Positions 1-6,190 of a DNA stretch of 6,230 nucleotides are shown here, piece after piece. Both the position numbers and the translations under genes were made by a program. The notes under the pieces were generated by a model that was not told the origin of the DNA, searched no databases, and saw only the letters and a program-made list of their open reading frames with translations. The stretch comes from Gemmatimonadota bacterium (lineage in GTDB: Bacteria > ARS69): contig JAGQIB010000212.1 of assembly GCA_020431545.1 (NCBI GenBank), positions 1-6,230 on the forward strand. Direction: 5' to 3'. The stretch's first letter is position 1. Every line of letters starts with the position of its first letter.

Positions 1-386
1 ACGGACCGGTGGCGGTCGCGCCGAAGATCGTCGACGAGAAGCCGGCGACTCCCGTCGCGAGCCCGCCGCCCGCGCCGAGAGCGAGCAAGCCCGACGAGCC
101 CCGCCCCGCCGCCACGCCGAAGAGCGGGGACGCGAACCGCGAGCAATCCCGCCGCCGGCGGGCCGAGAAGCAGAAGGCCCGCAACCGCGTGGGCAAGCTC
201 GAGTCCGAGATCGCGGAGTTCGAATCGCGCCTCGAGGAGCTGACCGGCGAGCTCGCCCGCGACCCGGACGGCGACTGGGAGCGGCTCAACACGCTCGCGA
301 ACGAGGAGCAGGAGCTGCGCGCTCGGCTCGAGCGTCGCTACGCGGAGTGGGAGCGGGTCTCGAAGGTCCTGGAAGCGGAGGACTGA
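1..386 (+). CDS. C-terminal end of an ABC-F family ATPase (partial)
   Basis: The frame is open to the left edge of the window, so the true start lies outside. The GTG at position 9 is probably just an internal valine codon. About 127 residues are visible. The first ~45 form a low-complexity linker rich in Pro, Ala, Lys and Asp. The remaining ~80 form a charged heptad-like coiled coil, starting 'REQSRRRRAEKQKARNRV', continuing 'KLESEIAEFESRLEEL' and ending 'RRYAEWERVSKVLEAED'. This layout, a linker and then a two-helix coiled coil with a 'RLEEL...RLERRYAEWE' pattern, is that of the C-terminal domain of Uup/YheS-type ABC-F proteins, which are soluble twin-ATPase factors acting on ribosomes or nucleic acid. 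No Walker or signature motif is inside the window, so the assignment rests on the tail alone. Another coiled-coil protein cannot be fully excluded. The gene is convergent with the MNT gene, 35 bases away. Confidence 0.75.
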   Translation, partial: GPVAVAPKIVDEKPATPVASPPPAPRASKPDEPRPAATPKSGDANREQSRRRRAEKQKARNRVGKLESEIAEFESRLEELTGELARDPDGDWERLNTLANEEQELRARLERRYAEWERVSKVLEAED

Positions 387-397
387 CGGGGCGGAAC

Positions 398-414
398 GGA
401 CCGGGAGGGTCCCG
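398..414. terminator. Short GC-rich hairpin between convergent genes (possible bidirectional terminator)
   Basis: Two alternative short stems overlap here: GGACC (398-402) with GGTCC (408-412), and CGGGA (402-406) with TCCCG (410-414). They sit in the 35-base gap between the stop codons of the ABC-F gene and the MNT gene, where termination is needed on both strands. Neither stem is followed by a T-run, so the call is weak and rests mostly on position. Confidence 0.25.
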
Positions 415-421
415 TACCCGC

Positions 422-793
422 TCAGTCGTTGCTTCGGTCCACGAGCCAGACGGTCTCGCGCTCCAGTGTCGCCGCAAAGCGAGCACTGTGGCTCGAAAGC
501 GCGCTCCACTCGGAGCTCGTATAGACGAGAACGTCGGTCGGAACGGGAAGCACCTCGACGTTCCAGGAGTTGGCCCGACGCTCGAACGGATGACTCGACT
601 CCGTGACGACCGCCACCAGATCGAGGTCGCTTCCGACTCCCCAGGTGCCGTTCGCGTAGGACCCGAAGTACCCGAGGCGAATCAGGGTGGGTTCCCGCCG
701 CGCGAGCTCGGCGGCCCACGCCAAAGCGGCCCGCCGAACGGCGTCTTCGTCAGGCCATCTGAGAACGCGCGAATTCGAGGATCGCACCGGCAT
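422..793 (-). CDS. Minimal nucleotidyltransferase (MNT), antitoxin-type partner of a HEPN protein
   Basis: The 123-residue product carries the polymerase-beta nucleotidyltransferase signature: 'FGSYANG' at residues 43-49, then 'GVGSDLDLV' at 52-60. D56 and D58 are the expected metal-binding pair, and D87 in 'VPTDVLVYT' is a candidate third acidic residue. The length fits stand-alone MNT proteins of COG1708/NTP_transf_2 type. In known HEPN-MNT modules the MNT protein neutralises the HEPN ribonuclease; for the related MntA/HepT pair this is by adding AMP to the toxin. The ATG at 793 is chosen because GGAGG (803-807) lies nine bases upstream of it. This start puts the first 44 bases inside the end of the HEPN remnant, an overlap that signals translational coupling. 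The gene looks intact, with all catalytic residues present, although its partner is truncated. Its role without a full partner is unknown. Confidence 0.88.
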   Translation of the reverse strand: MPVRSSNSRVLRWPDEDAVRRAALAWAAELARREPTLIRLGYFGSYANGTWGVGSDLDLVAVVTESSHPFERRANSWNVEVLPVPTDVLVYTSSEWSALSSHSARFAATLERETVWLVDRSND

Positions 794-980
794 GCTCGAT
801 CGCCTCCCGACCTTGGCGCGGCCCGAAGTGCTCGAACGGAGGGCCCTCGGGGTGCCCGTTCGGATACCGCGCGGGCACGTAGAAATTGTCGAGGACCCGC
901 GCCCGGTCGATCAAGTCGATCGGAGCATAGGCCAGAATCGCGAATGGGAACAGGGAGCGGCCGGCGGAGGGCTCGGTAGC
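750..980 (-). pseudogene. HEPN-domain protein, C-terminal remnant (N-terminal half missing)
   Basis: Reading the minus strand in the frame ending at TGA 752-750 gives a 76-residue open stretch. Its last ~57 residues match the C-terminal part of HEPN proteins (pfam05168 type): 'IDRARVLDNFYVPARYPNG', then 'EGPPFEHFGPRQGREAIEH' and 'AGAILEFARSQMA'. The 'LDxFYxPxRYPNG' block and the closing helix are the family's recognisable end. HEPN proteins of this group are usually about 120-135 residues. The N-terminal helix with a 'QQAxEKxLKA'-like motif is absent here and in the other minus-strand frames upstream. The frame instead runs back without an ATG or GTG directly into the stop codon of the exporter gene. 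The only candidate start is a TTG at 914-912 without a visible ribosome binding site; it would give 54 residues. 'RYPNGH' fits the R-x4-H ribonuclease pattern of HEPN proteins, but this may be chance. I infer a 5'-truncated, probably non-functional toxin gene. Confidence 0.75.
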
Positions 981-1979
981 TCACTCTCTCGCCAGCGCCC
1001 GTCCGACCTCGCCGTCCTCGTCTTCTTCCTCGGCGAGGGAGTCCACATCCACCGCGATCGGCTCCCGCACCGCGGGCCGGCTCCGCGCGCGATCGGTGGT
1101 GATCAGCACCACGGAGAGCACGATCACGCCCGCCGCGATCAGTGACGTCCGCGACAGCGTCTCGCCCGCGAGCGCCCAGCCGAGGATCACGGCGACCATC
1201 GGGTTCACGTAGGCGTACGTCGCGACCTTGGACGGGGTCGAGACCTTGAGCAGCCACACGTACGCGTTGAACGCGATGACCGAGCCGAAGACGATCAGGT
1301 AGAGGAGCGAGAGCGCCGAACGCATCGTGATCGCGCTCGGGTCGAGCCGCGACCAGTCGCCCGCGAGCGTCCCGACCACCGCGAGCGCGGCCGCGCCACC
1401 GAGCATCTCCATGCCGGTGGCCATCACCGCGTTCTCGGGCAGGTCCGCGCGTCGCGACCACACCGAGCCCGCGGCCCAGAAGCCGGAGGCCACCACGAGC
1501 GAGAGTCCGCCGAGCAGCAGGTGCGGGTCGTGCCCGAGGTCGCCGCGCGGCTGCACGAGCACCGCCACGCCGAGAAAGCCGAGCGCCAGCCCGAAGAGCG
1601 CGCGCGGCCCCGGCCGGTTCGCGGGCTCCGCGATCCACGCGAACAGCACCATCCACAGCGACACGGAGGCGATCATCAGCGCCGTGATCCCGGACGGCAC
1701 CCACTGCTCCGCCCACGTCACGATGCCGTTGCCGCCGAGGAGCAGGAGCGCGCCCACGCGGAACGTGTGGTTCCACTGCCGCGCCGTGGGCTTCGGCACC
1801 CCGCGCCAGCGGCACCAAGCGTAGAGCAACGCACCGGGGATCGCGAACCGCGCGGCCGCCATGAGGAACGGCGGCATCGACTCCACCCCGAACCGGATCG
1901 CGAGGTAGGTCGAGCCCCAGATGACGTAGATCGCGAGGAACGCGAGGGCGACGGCGAGCGGCGACGCGGTACGGCTCAA
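981..1979 (-). CDS. yedA: YedA-like EamA/DMT-family drug or metabolite exporter
   Basis: The product is a 332-residue inner-membrane protein of the drug/metabolite transporter superfamily, with two EamA halves (residues ~8-140 and ~152-294) and about ten hydrophobic segments. Motifs shared with E. coli YedA are clear: 'IWGSTYLAIRFGVES' (20-34), 'GGNGIVTWAEQWVPSG' (82-97), 'FGSVIAFNAYVWLL' (231-244) and 'ATYAYVNPMVAVILG' (253-267). Family members export small molecules such as amino acids or drugs; the substrate here cannot be read from sequence. The frame is open up to an ATG at 2294, but homology starts at the TTG at 1979, which has GGAGG (1985-1989) five bases upstream, so I use that start. 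After the last membrane segment there is an unusual acidic tail ('SLAEEEDEDGE', 314-324). The HEPN remnant follows in the same frame directly after the TGA. Confidence 0.9.
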   Translation of the reverse strand: MSRTASPLAVALAFLAIYVIWGSTYLAIRFGVESMPPFLMAAARFAIPGALLYAWCRWRGVPKPTARQWNHTFRVGALLLLGGNGIVTWAEQWVPSGITALMIASVSLWMVLFAWIAEPANRPGPRALFGLALGFLGVAVLVQPRGDLGHDPHLLLGGLSLVVASGFWAAGSVWSRRADLPENAVMATGMEMLGGAAALAVVGTLAGDWSRLDPSAITMRSALSLLYLIVFGSVIAFNAYVWLLKVSTPSKVATYAYVNPMVAVILGWALAGETLSRTSLIAAGVIVLSVVLITTDRARSRPAVREPIAVDVDSLAEEEDEDGEVGRALARE

Positions 1980-1984
1980 GGCGA

Positions 1985-1989
1985 CCTCC
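1985..1989 (-). promoter_or_regulatory. Shine-Dalgarno that fixes the TTG start of the yedA-like gene
   Basis: On the minus strand GGAGG is followed by five bases and then TTG (1979-1977). This is the best-placed ribosome binding site in the long open frame. It coincides with the point where YedA similarity begins, whereas the upstream ATG at 2294 has neither. Confidence 0.7.
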
Positions 1990-2057
1990 CCGGAACGGGA
2001 TGCGGGAAGATACGCGATCCGGGGGCAGCGGGGGGCGCGGTTTCGGCTGTGGCGGTG

Positions 2058-2100
2058 GGGCCCGGGGGCCGGACGAACAGGGCTCGGGCCCGGTTGTTTT
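2058..2100 (+). terminator. Hairpin followed by a T-rich tract in the divergent intergenic region
   Basis: GGGCCCG (2058-2064) pairs perfectly with CGGGCCC (2085-2091) around a 20-base loop. GG and then TTGTTTT (2094-2100) follow. On the plus strand this resembles an intrinsic terminator, but no plus-strand gene lies upstream of it. It could be an attenuator in the leader of the beta-helix gene, the end of a short untracked transcript, or chance in GC-rich DNA. The rest of the 268-base region (1980-2247) contains no gene I can support and no convincing promoter. Confidence 0.25.
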
Positions 2101-2247
2101 CGCCGCGTCAGACATGGGACTCTGGGGAGATCGACCGCGCAGGCAAGGCCGGTCTCGGGCCTCTTGGTGCCCGGGCATCTCCGAGTCACGCTTCGGTTGC
2201 GACCGCCAGCGTGAGATCGTCTGGACGAGGAAAGTGTCGGTGATCCG

Positions 2248-3567
2248 ATGAACTTGAGACGAGCACGGGTTCTCGCTATTGCTGTTTCGCACACCGCGGC
2301 ACTCGCGGGCGGTGCCGCAGTGGCCGCGACCCACCATGTCCCTGTCGACTATCCCACCATCAACGCCGCCATCGACGCCGCGGTGTCAGGAGACACGGTG
2401 CTCGTGTCCCCCGGCATCTATTCCGACTGGGAGATCCGACCGATCCCCGGGGGGGAAGTTCACGCGCTCGTATTCGCGAAGTCCGGGGTATCCCTGGTCG
2501 GCGCCGCAGGTCCAGAGGTGACGATCCTGAACATTCCAGACATGGGTGCGGACGGCGTCGCGCTTTGGGCTTCCGATCTCGAGCAGTTCTACTTCGCGGG
2601 GTTCACGGTTCGAACCGACATCCTGGGGCATCACGGATCGCTCATCCGGTACAGCCAGGAGGTTACGGTGGAGAACTGTCACTTTGTTGGTATCGATCCG
2701 ATTGCGGGTGCTGGATCCGGGATACGCTCCTTTGACACGAACCTCACCATTCGAGACTGCCTGTTCGAGGAGTGTGTCGGGATCGTATCCGCGGTCTATC
2801 ACCTCGACGGGGACTTTACGATGACGGGCTCGAGCTTTCGGAACAACCAAGGCCGGGCCGTTCATACCGCCACGCTTGCCCCTCTTTCGACAACCACGCT
2901 CATCTCGGAATGCGAGTTCCTGAACACCGTCCCTTCGATCTATGGATTCGGGGGCGGCCTGAACGCATCTGCGCGTTGGGTCACGGTCGAGAACTGCCAC
3001 GTCCGCGGCGGCGAAGACGACGTGACGAGCCTGGCGATGAGTGTTGCGGCCTGGGGCGATGCAGTGGTCCGCGGCTGCACCGTGGTCGACAACGGACCCT
3101 CCGAGGGAACGTCCATCGAAGCAACGGGCACACTCTCGGTCCTCGTCGAGAACAACACGATTCACGGCGCGGAGATCACGACCGGCGGCCCCGGCGCTGC
3201 GATCCGCACCGGCACGGGCACTGCCATCGTGCGAGGCAACCTCATCACGGGCTGCCGCGGCAACACCGCGATATCGAGCCAGTACTCGGCCGGCTCGGGC
3301 TGCAACGTCTTCTGGGACAACGAGTACGGCGCCGGCGTGGAGCTGACTCCGACCGACGTCGTGGCGGACCCGCAGTACTGCGACCCCGCCACGGGGGACT
3401 ATCACGTGCGCTCGAACTCCCCGTGCCTGCCCGAGAACTCCCCGGAGGGCTGCGGGCCGATCGGAGCTCTCGGCCTGGGGTGCGGCGTGCTGGGAGTCGA
3501 GTCCAAGAGCTGGGGCCGGATCAAAGCCGACTACCGCGAATCCTCGGAAGGGAGGGATGAACGATGA
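2248..3567 (+). CDS. Secreted right-handed parallel beta-helix repeat protein
   Basis: The product has 439 residues. It starts with a signal peptide (RRAR, then a hydrophobic run, probable cleavage at 'AVA-A' or 'VAA-T' near residue 26-27), so it is exported. Residues 31-58 form a pectin-lyase-like N-cap ('YPTINAAIDAAVSGDTVLVS', then 'PGIY'). The body contains coils marked by 'VENCHF' (141), 'IRDCLF' (168), 'MTGSSF' (192), 'ISECEF' (219), 'VENCHV' (247), 'VRGCTV' (274), 'VENNTI' (300) and 'VRGNLI' (328). Their spacing of 24-28 residues is the length of one beta-helix turn. The end holds 'CNVFWDN' (352-358), 'ADPQYCDPATGDYHVRSNSP' (373-392) and 'SWGRIKADYR' (421-430), a closing pattern that resembles secreted proteins of Eisenbacteria-like genomes. 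The fold is shared by polysaccharide lyases and adhesins, but I see no catalytic signature, so no enzyme activity is claimed. The ribosome binding site is weak: GAGGAAAG (2227-2234) is 13 bases before ATG. Confidence 0.87.
   Translation: MNLRRARVLAIAVSHTAALAGGAAVAATHHVPVDYPTINAAIDAAVSGDTVLVSPGIYSDWEIRPIPGGEVHALVFAKSGVSLVGAAGPEVTILNIPDMGADGVALWASDLEQFYFAGFTVRTDILGHHGSLIRYSQEVTVENCHFVGIDPIAGAGSGIRSFDTNLTIRDCLFEECVGIVSAVYHLDGDFTMTGSSFRNNQGRAVHTATLAPLSTTTLISECEFLNTVPSIYGFGGGLNASARWVTVENCHVRGGEDDVTSLAMSVAAWGDAVVRGCTVVDNGPSEGTSIEATGTLSVLVENNTIHGAEITTGGPGAAIRTGTGTAIVRGNLITGCRGNTAISSQYSAGSGCNVFWDNEYGAGVELTPTDVVADPQYCDPATGDYHVRSNSPCLPENSPEGCGPIGALGLGCGVLGVESKSWGRIKADYRESSEGRDER
3551..3556 (+). promoter_or_regulatory. 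Strong Shine-Dalgarno at the end of the beta-helix gene
   Basis: GGAGGG lies seven bases before the ATG at 3564, inside the last codons of the beta-helix gene. It is the main reason for taking the following small ORF seriously, because this gene's own codons did not require such a sequence here. Confidence 0.45.
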
Positions 3568-3683
3568 AGCGAGTGCCTGGTGCGGACCTTGTCGCACTCG
3601 CGCGCTTCGCTCCGGCGAATCTCACGATCGAGTACCGCAACCTCGGGGCCATGTCTCGGGTCCGGGAACGGGCGCGGCACTAG
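3564..3683 (+). CDS. Possible small ORF, 39 residues, overlapping the upstream stop as ATGA
   Basis: The ATG overlaps the TGA of the beta-helix gene (ATGA, 3564-3567), the classic arrangement for translational coupling, and GGAGGG is seven bases upstream. The product begins 'MKRVPGADLVALARF' and ends 'SRVRERARH' before TAG at 3681-3683. It is basic, has no signal peptide or membrane segment, and matches nothing I recognise. Third codon positions are mostly G or C but less so than in the firm genes nearby. It may be a genuine small protein, a remnant of a longer gene, or a chance frame. Confidence 0.35.
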   Translation: MKRVPGADLVALARFAPANLTIEYRNLGAMSRVRERARH

Positions 3684-3697
3684 CTCCAGCGGCCGGG

Positions 3698-3727
3698 ATG
3701 CAATCGCCCCGGGCGGTGCGGTACACT
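3698..3727 (+). promoter_or_regulatory. Possible sigma-70 type promoter for the LVIVD protein gene
   Basis: TACACT (3722-3727) matches four of six bases of the -10 consensus and sits in 'GGTACACTGG'. A poor -35 candidate, ATGCAA (3698-3703), is 18 bases upstream. Transcription would begin around 3734 and give a leader of about 46 bases before the ATG at 3780. The 212-base gap after the beta-helix gene makes a separate promoter plausible. The evidence is by eye only, and -10/-35 rules may differ in this lineage. Confidence 0.35.
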
Positions 3728-3779
3728 GGACGGCAGCCCCGCCTCCCCTGCGCGTGGTCTGCATCCAAGGAGCCCTCCG

Positions 3780-6149
3780 ATGGGATTTGCCCGCTGTCGG
3801 AGCGCGTCCGCCCGCTCGGCGTTCGCGTCCGCCCTGTCGCTTCTGCTGATCCTCCCGACCGTCGCCGCCGCCCTCGCGCCCGTCGACTGGAGTACGAATC
3901 CGCGACGCATCGCGTCGCTCGATCTGGGCGAGGAGATCGTCGCGGACGCGATCGCGGGCACGCTCGCGATCCTCGGGACCCGTGATCCATCGGGATCGGA
4001 CCATCGCGTTCGGATCGTCGATCTCGCGGTGCCGACCGCGCCGGTCGCGCGGGGTGAGATCGCGGTCGCGGCGGAGGTTCTCTCCGTCGCCGTTGAGGGT
4101 CACCTCGCGTACGTCGCCCTCCAGGGCAGCGGCGTGCTCGTCCTCGACGTGACGGATCCGGACGCGCCGCAGTCGATCGGCGCCGTGGCGGCACCCACGA
4201 TTCTCAATTCCGCACCGGGGGCCGGCGACCTGCTCTACGTCGCGACGGACACGGAGATCCGGGTCCTCGACGTGTCGGATCCCGCGGCGCCCGTCGACGT
4301 CGGGAGCGTGTCCGTGCCGATTCCGGTCACGATCCAGGTGATCGGGCCGGACCGTGCGATCGGATTCCGGGGCGACTACGTTCTCGTGTTCGACCTCGCC
4401 GTGCCCGCGGCGCCCGTCCTCGCCGCCTCGATCGAGGCGGACTGCTGTTGCGATCCAACGGATTGCACCATCCTCCGGGGTGCCACCGGTGCAGGCTCCA
4501 GGGTCTGGGTGACGTGGCGCCGGCAATCGTGCGTCGACTTCAACTGCAACTGCACGACCTATTCCTCCGGCATCCACGGCTGGGATCTCACCGATGCCGC
4601 GGTCCCGGTGTCCCTCGGGTACGTGATCTGCCCGAGCTCCGCATCCTCGCAGCTCCGTCTCGTCGGCGATCGACTCCACGTCTTCGGCAGCGGCGACCGC
4701 GTCTACGACGTTTCCGACCCGATGACCCCCGCCCTGATCCACGTCTTGCCCGGAGCCGGGGCGGGGGCGCCGGCGACGATCGCGGGGCGCGACCTGATCG
4801 TGTCGACCGGCGCCGCGCTCGACGTGTTCGACGTGACGAACGTCGAGCGGCCGCACGGGGGACTGCCCGACAACTACTCGTTCCCCCCGGATGCCGCGGT
4901 CGGTCTGGCCGCGCGCGACGGATCGGTGTTCTCGTTCGACGGTCTCGAGGTGGGTTCGTGTTTCGGAGGCACGGAGATTTGTCAGTCCGTACGCGAGTTC
5001 GTTCCCGTCGGCAATGACCTCCTGGCCGGGGAGAACTGGACGTCTTGCGGGCAGGGTTACGGCTACTTCGACGGGTTCGTCCACGAGGTCGACGCGACGG
5101 ACGATGCCGTGTTCGTGCGCACGAATGACGCACTCTTCCGGACGGAGGTCGGCGCGCCGGGAGATCCGATCGCTGCGTTCGCCGAGATCCCGGTGCCGCA
5201 CACCCTCGCGGGAATGCTGCCGCGCGATCCCTGGCTGTTCCTCGCCGCGGGCGCTTCCGGACTCTCGGCGCTCGACCTGTCGGTGGATCCGCCCGTGCTC
5301 GCCTACGGGCCGGCCGGACCCGATACGCGGGCCGTGGCCGCGGCGGGCGCGATCGACGTCGCGGTCGGTTGGAGCGCGCCCTACGACGTCGCCGCGCTGC
5401 GTACGCTCGATCTTTCCGATCCGACCGCACCGATCTCGCTCGGTGAAGTCACCTGGCCGGATGAAACGTCCGGCTACTACTGGCCGTACTGGGTGACCGC
5501 GGGGGAGGGAGTTGCCGCGGTCGGTCGGTACGACGTCGCCGACGTGCTCTTGTTCGATGTGTCCGATCCGGCCGCGCCGACGCTCGCGGCGACTCTGCTT
5601 GCGTCTCAGGTCGGCGCCGGCAAGTGGAGGCAAGGAGGAATCACGGGCGGGACGCTCTACGTCGTCGCGACCGGAGTGGGCGTGGCGGCGTTCGACGTCA
5701 CCGATCCCGCACAGCCGGTGTTCCGGGGCACGCTCGGCACGGACGCCGCGAGACATCTCCTGGCCACGCCCGAGGCGGTCTACGTGCAGATCGGACGGCA
5801 CGTCGCGAGGCTGCCGCTCGATGCCGGCACCGATCCGACCGCGGCCCTCGCGCCGCCCCACCCGGCGATCGCCGCCGGCATCCGCCTCACCGTCGAGCCG
5901 AATCCGTTCCGCAGCGGCGCGGTCGTGCGGTGGGCGCTCCCCGGTTCCGCCGAGGTGTACCTGACCGTGCACGACGTGGCCGGGCGTCGCGTGCGCACGC
6001 TCGACGCTCCGGCGGGCGCATCCCGCGAGGGACTCGTGCGCTGGGACGGCCGCGACGCGATGGGACGCGTCGCCGGTCCCGGCGTGTACTTCGTCCGCAT
6101 CGAGGCGGCCGGAGAATCGGCGACGACGAAGCTCGTGCGCCTGCGCTGA
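3780..6149 (+). CDS. Secreted LVIVD-repeat (beta-propeller) protein with FlgD-like C-terminal domain
   Basis: The product has 789 residues and starts at the ATG with AAGGAG (3767-3772) seven bases upstream. A signal peptide (basic start, 'ALSLLLILPTVAAALA', cleavage probably after A33) indicates export. LVIVD motifs of the type 'VLDVSDPAAPVDVG' occur near residues 80, 122, 163, 204, 268, 309, 350, 496, 542, 591 and 637, with weaker candidates near 385, 455 and 678. This can be read as two seven-bladed propellers. Blades in the first are 41-42 residues apart except for a gap of 64 between 204 and 268, where a cysteine-rich insertion lies (C222, C223, C224, C229, C251, C256, C258; C284 follows). 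Residues ~701-789 form a FlgD-like/T9SS-like C-terminal domain: 'EPNPF' (706-710), 'VHDVAGRRVRTL' (730-741), 'WDGRDAMGR' (755-763) and 'GVYFVRI' (768-774), ending 'KLVRLR'. Such domains typically direct surface anchoring or secretion in FCB-group bacteria. No enzyme motif is visible; a surface binding or scaffold role is inferred from the fold only. Confidence 0.9.
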   Translation: MGFARCRSASARSAFASALSLLLILPTVAAALAPVDWSTNPRRIASLDLGEEIVADAIAGTLAILGTRDPSGSDHRVRIVDLAVPTAPVARGEIAVAAEVLSVAVEGHLAYVALQGSGVLVLDVTDPDAPQSIGAVAAPTILNSAPGAGDLLYVATDTEIRVLDVSDPAAPVDVGSVSVPIPVTIQVIGPDRAIGFRGDYVLVFDLAVPAAPVLAASIEADCCCDPTDCTILRGATGAGSRVWVTWRRQSCVDFNCNCTTYSSGIHGWDLTDAAVPVSLGYVICPSSASSQLRLVGDRLHVFGSGDRVYDVSDPMTPALIHVLPGAGAGAPATIAGRDLIVSTGAALDVFDVTNVERPHGGLPDNYSFPPDAAVGLAARDGSVFSFDGLEVGSCFGGTEICQSVREFVPVGNDLLAGENWTSCGQGYGYFDGFVHEVDATDDAVFVRTNDALFRTEVGAPGDPIAAFAEIPVPHTLAGMLPRDPWLFLAAGASGLSALDLSVDPPVLAYGPAGPDTRAVAAAGAIDVAVGWSAPYDVAALRTLDLSDPTAPISLGEVTWPDETSGYYWPYWVTAGEGVAAVGRYDVADVLLFDVSDPAAPTLAATLLASQVGAGKWRQGGITGGTLYVVATGVGVAAFDVTDPAQPVFRGTLGTDAARHLLATPEAVYVQIGRHVARLPLDAGTDPTAALAPPHPAIAAGIRLTVEPNPFRSGAVVRWALPGSAEVYLTVHDVAGRRVRTLDAPAGASREGLVRWDGRDAMGRVAGPGVYFVRIEAAGESATTKLVRLR

Positions 6150-6160
6150 CGTTCACGCCG

Positions 6161-6190
6161 CCGGCCCGGGTCTCACGCCCGGACCGCCGG
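6161..6190 (+). terminator. GC-rich stem-loop just after the LVIVD gene, without a U-tract
   Basis: CCGGC-CCGGG (6161-6170) pairs with CCCGG (6178-6182) and GCCGG (6186-6190), with a seven-base loop (6171-6177) and a three-base ACC bulge. It begins 11 bases after the stop codon, where a terminator is expected. No T-run follows, so it may act in a rho-dependent way or only protect the transcript's 3' end. The last 40 bases of the window show nothing further. Confidence 0.4.

Noticed and set aside
1980..2294. N-terminal extension of the exporter to the ATG at 2294
   Set aside because: The extra 105 residues are Arg/Pro-rich and non-homologous. The TTG at 1979 has a good ribosome binding site and coincides with the start of family similarity.
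682..2337. 551-codon minus-strand frame overlapping the exporter and HEPN/MNT genes
   Set aside because: The translation is Arg/Ala/Gly-rich low complexity, while the other frame encodes a clear EamA transporter. It is a shadow frame.
2386..3597. 403-codon minus-strand frame opposite the beta-helix gene
   Set aside because: No domain, signal or ribosome binding site supports it. The plus strand shows periodic beta-helix coils and a signal peptide.
3557..3985. Plus-strand frame containing 'WCGPCRT', like a thioredoxin active site
   Set aside because: Nothing else of a thioredoxin fold surrounds the motif, and the frame runs on into the LVIVD gene in another phase. The match is a chance translation of this sequence.
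3531..5972. Very long open frame (813 codons) on the minus strand opposite the LVIVD gene
   Set aside because: Its translation is dominated by Arg, Asp, Gly and His without domains or hydrophobic core. Such frames arise opposite GC-biased genes. The plus-strand gene has a signal peptide, repeats and a known C-terminal domain.
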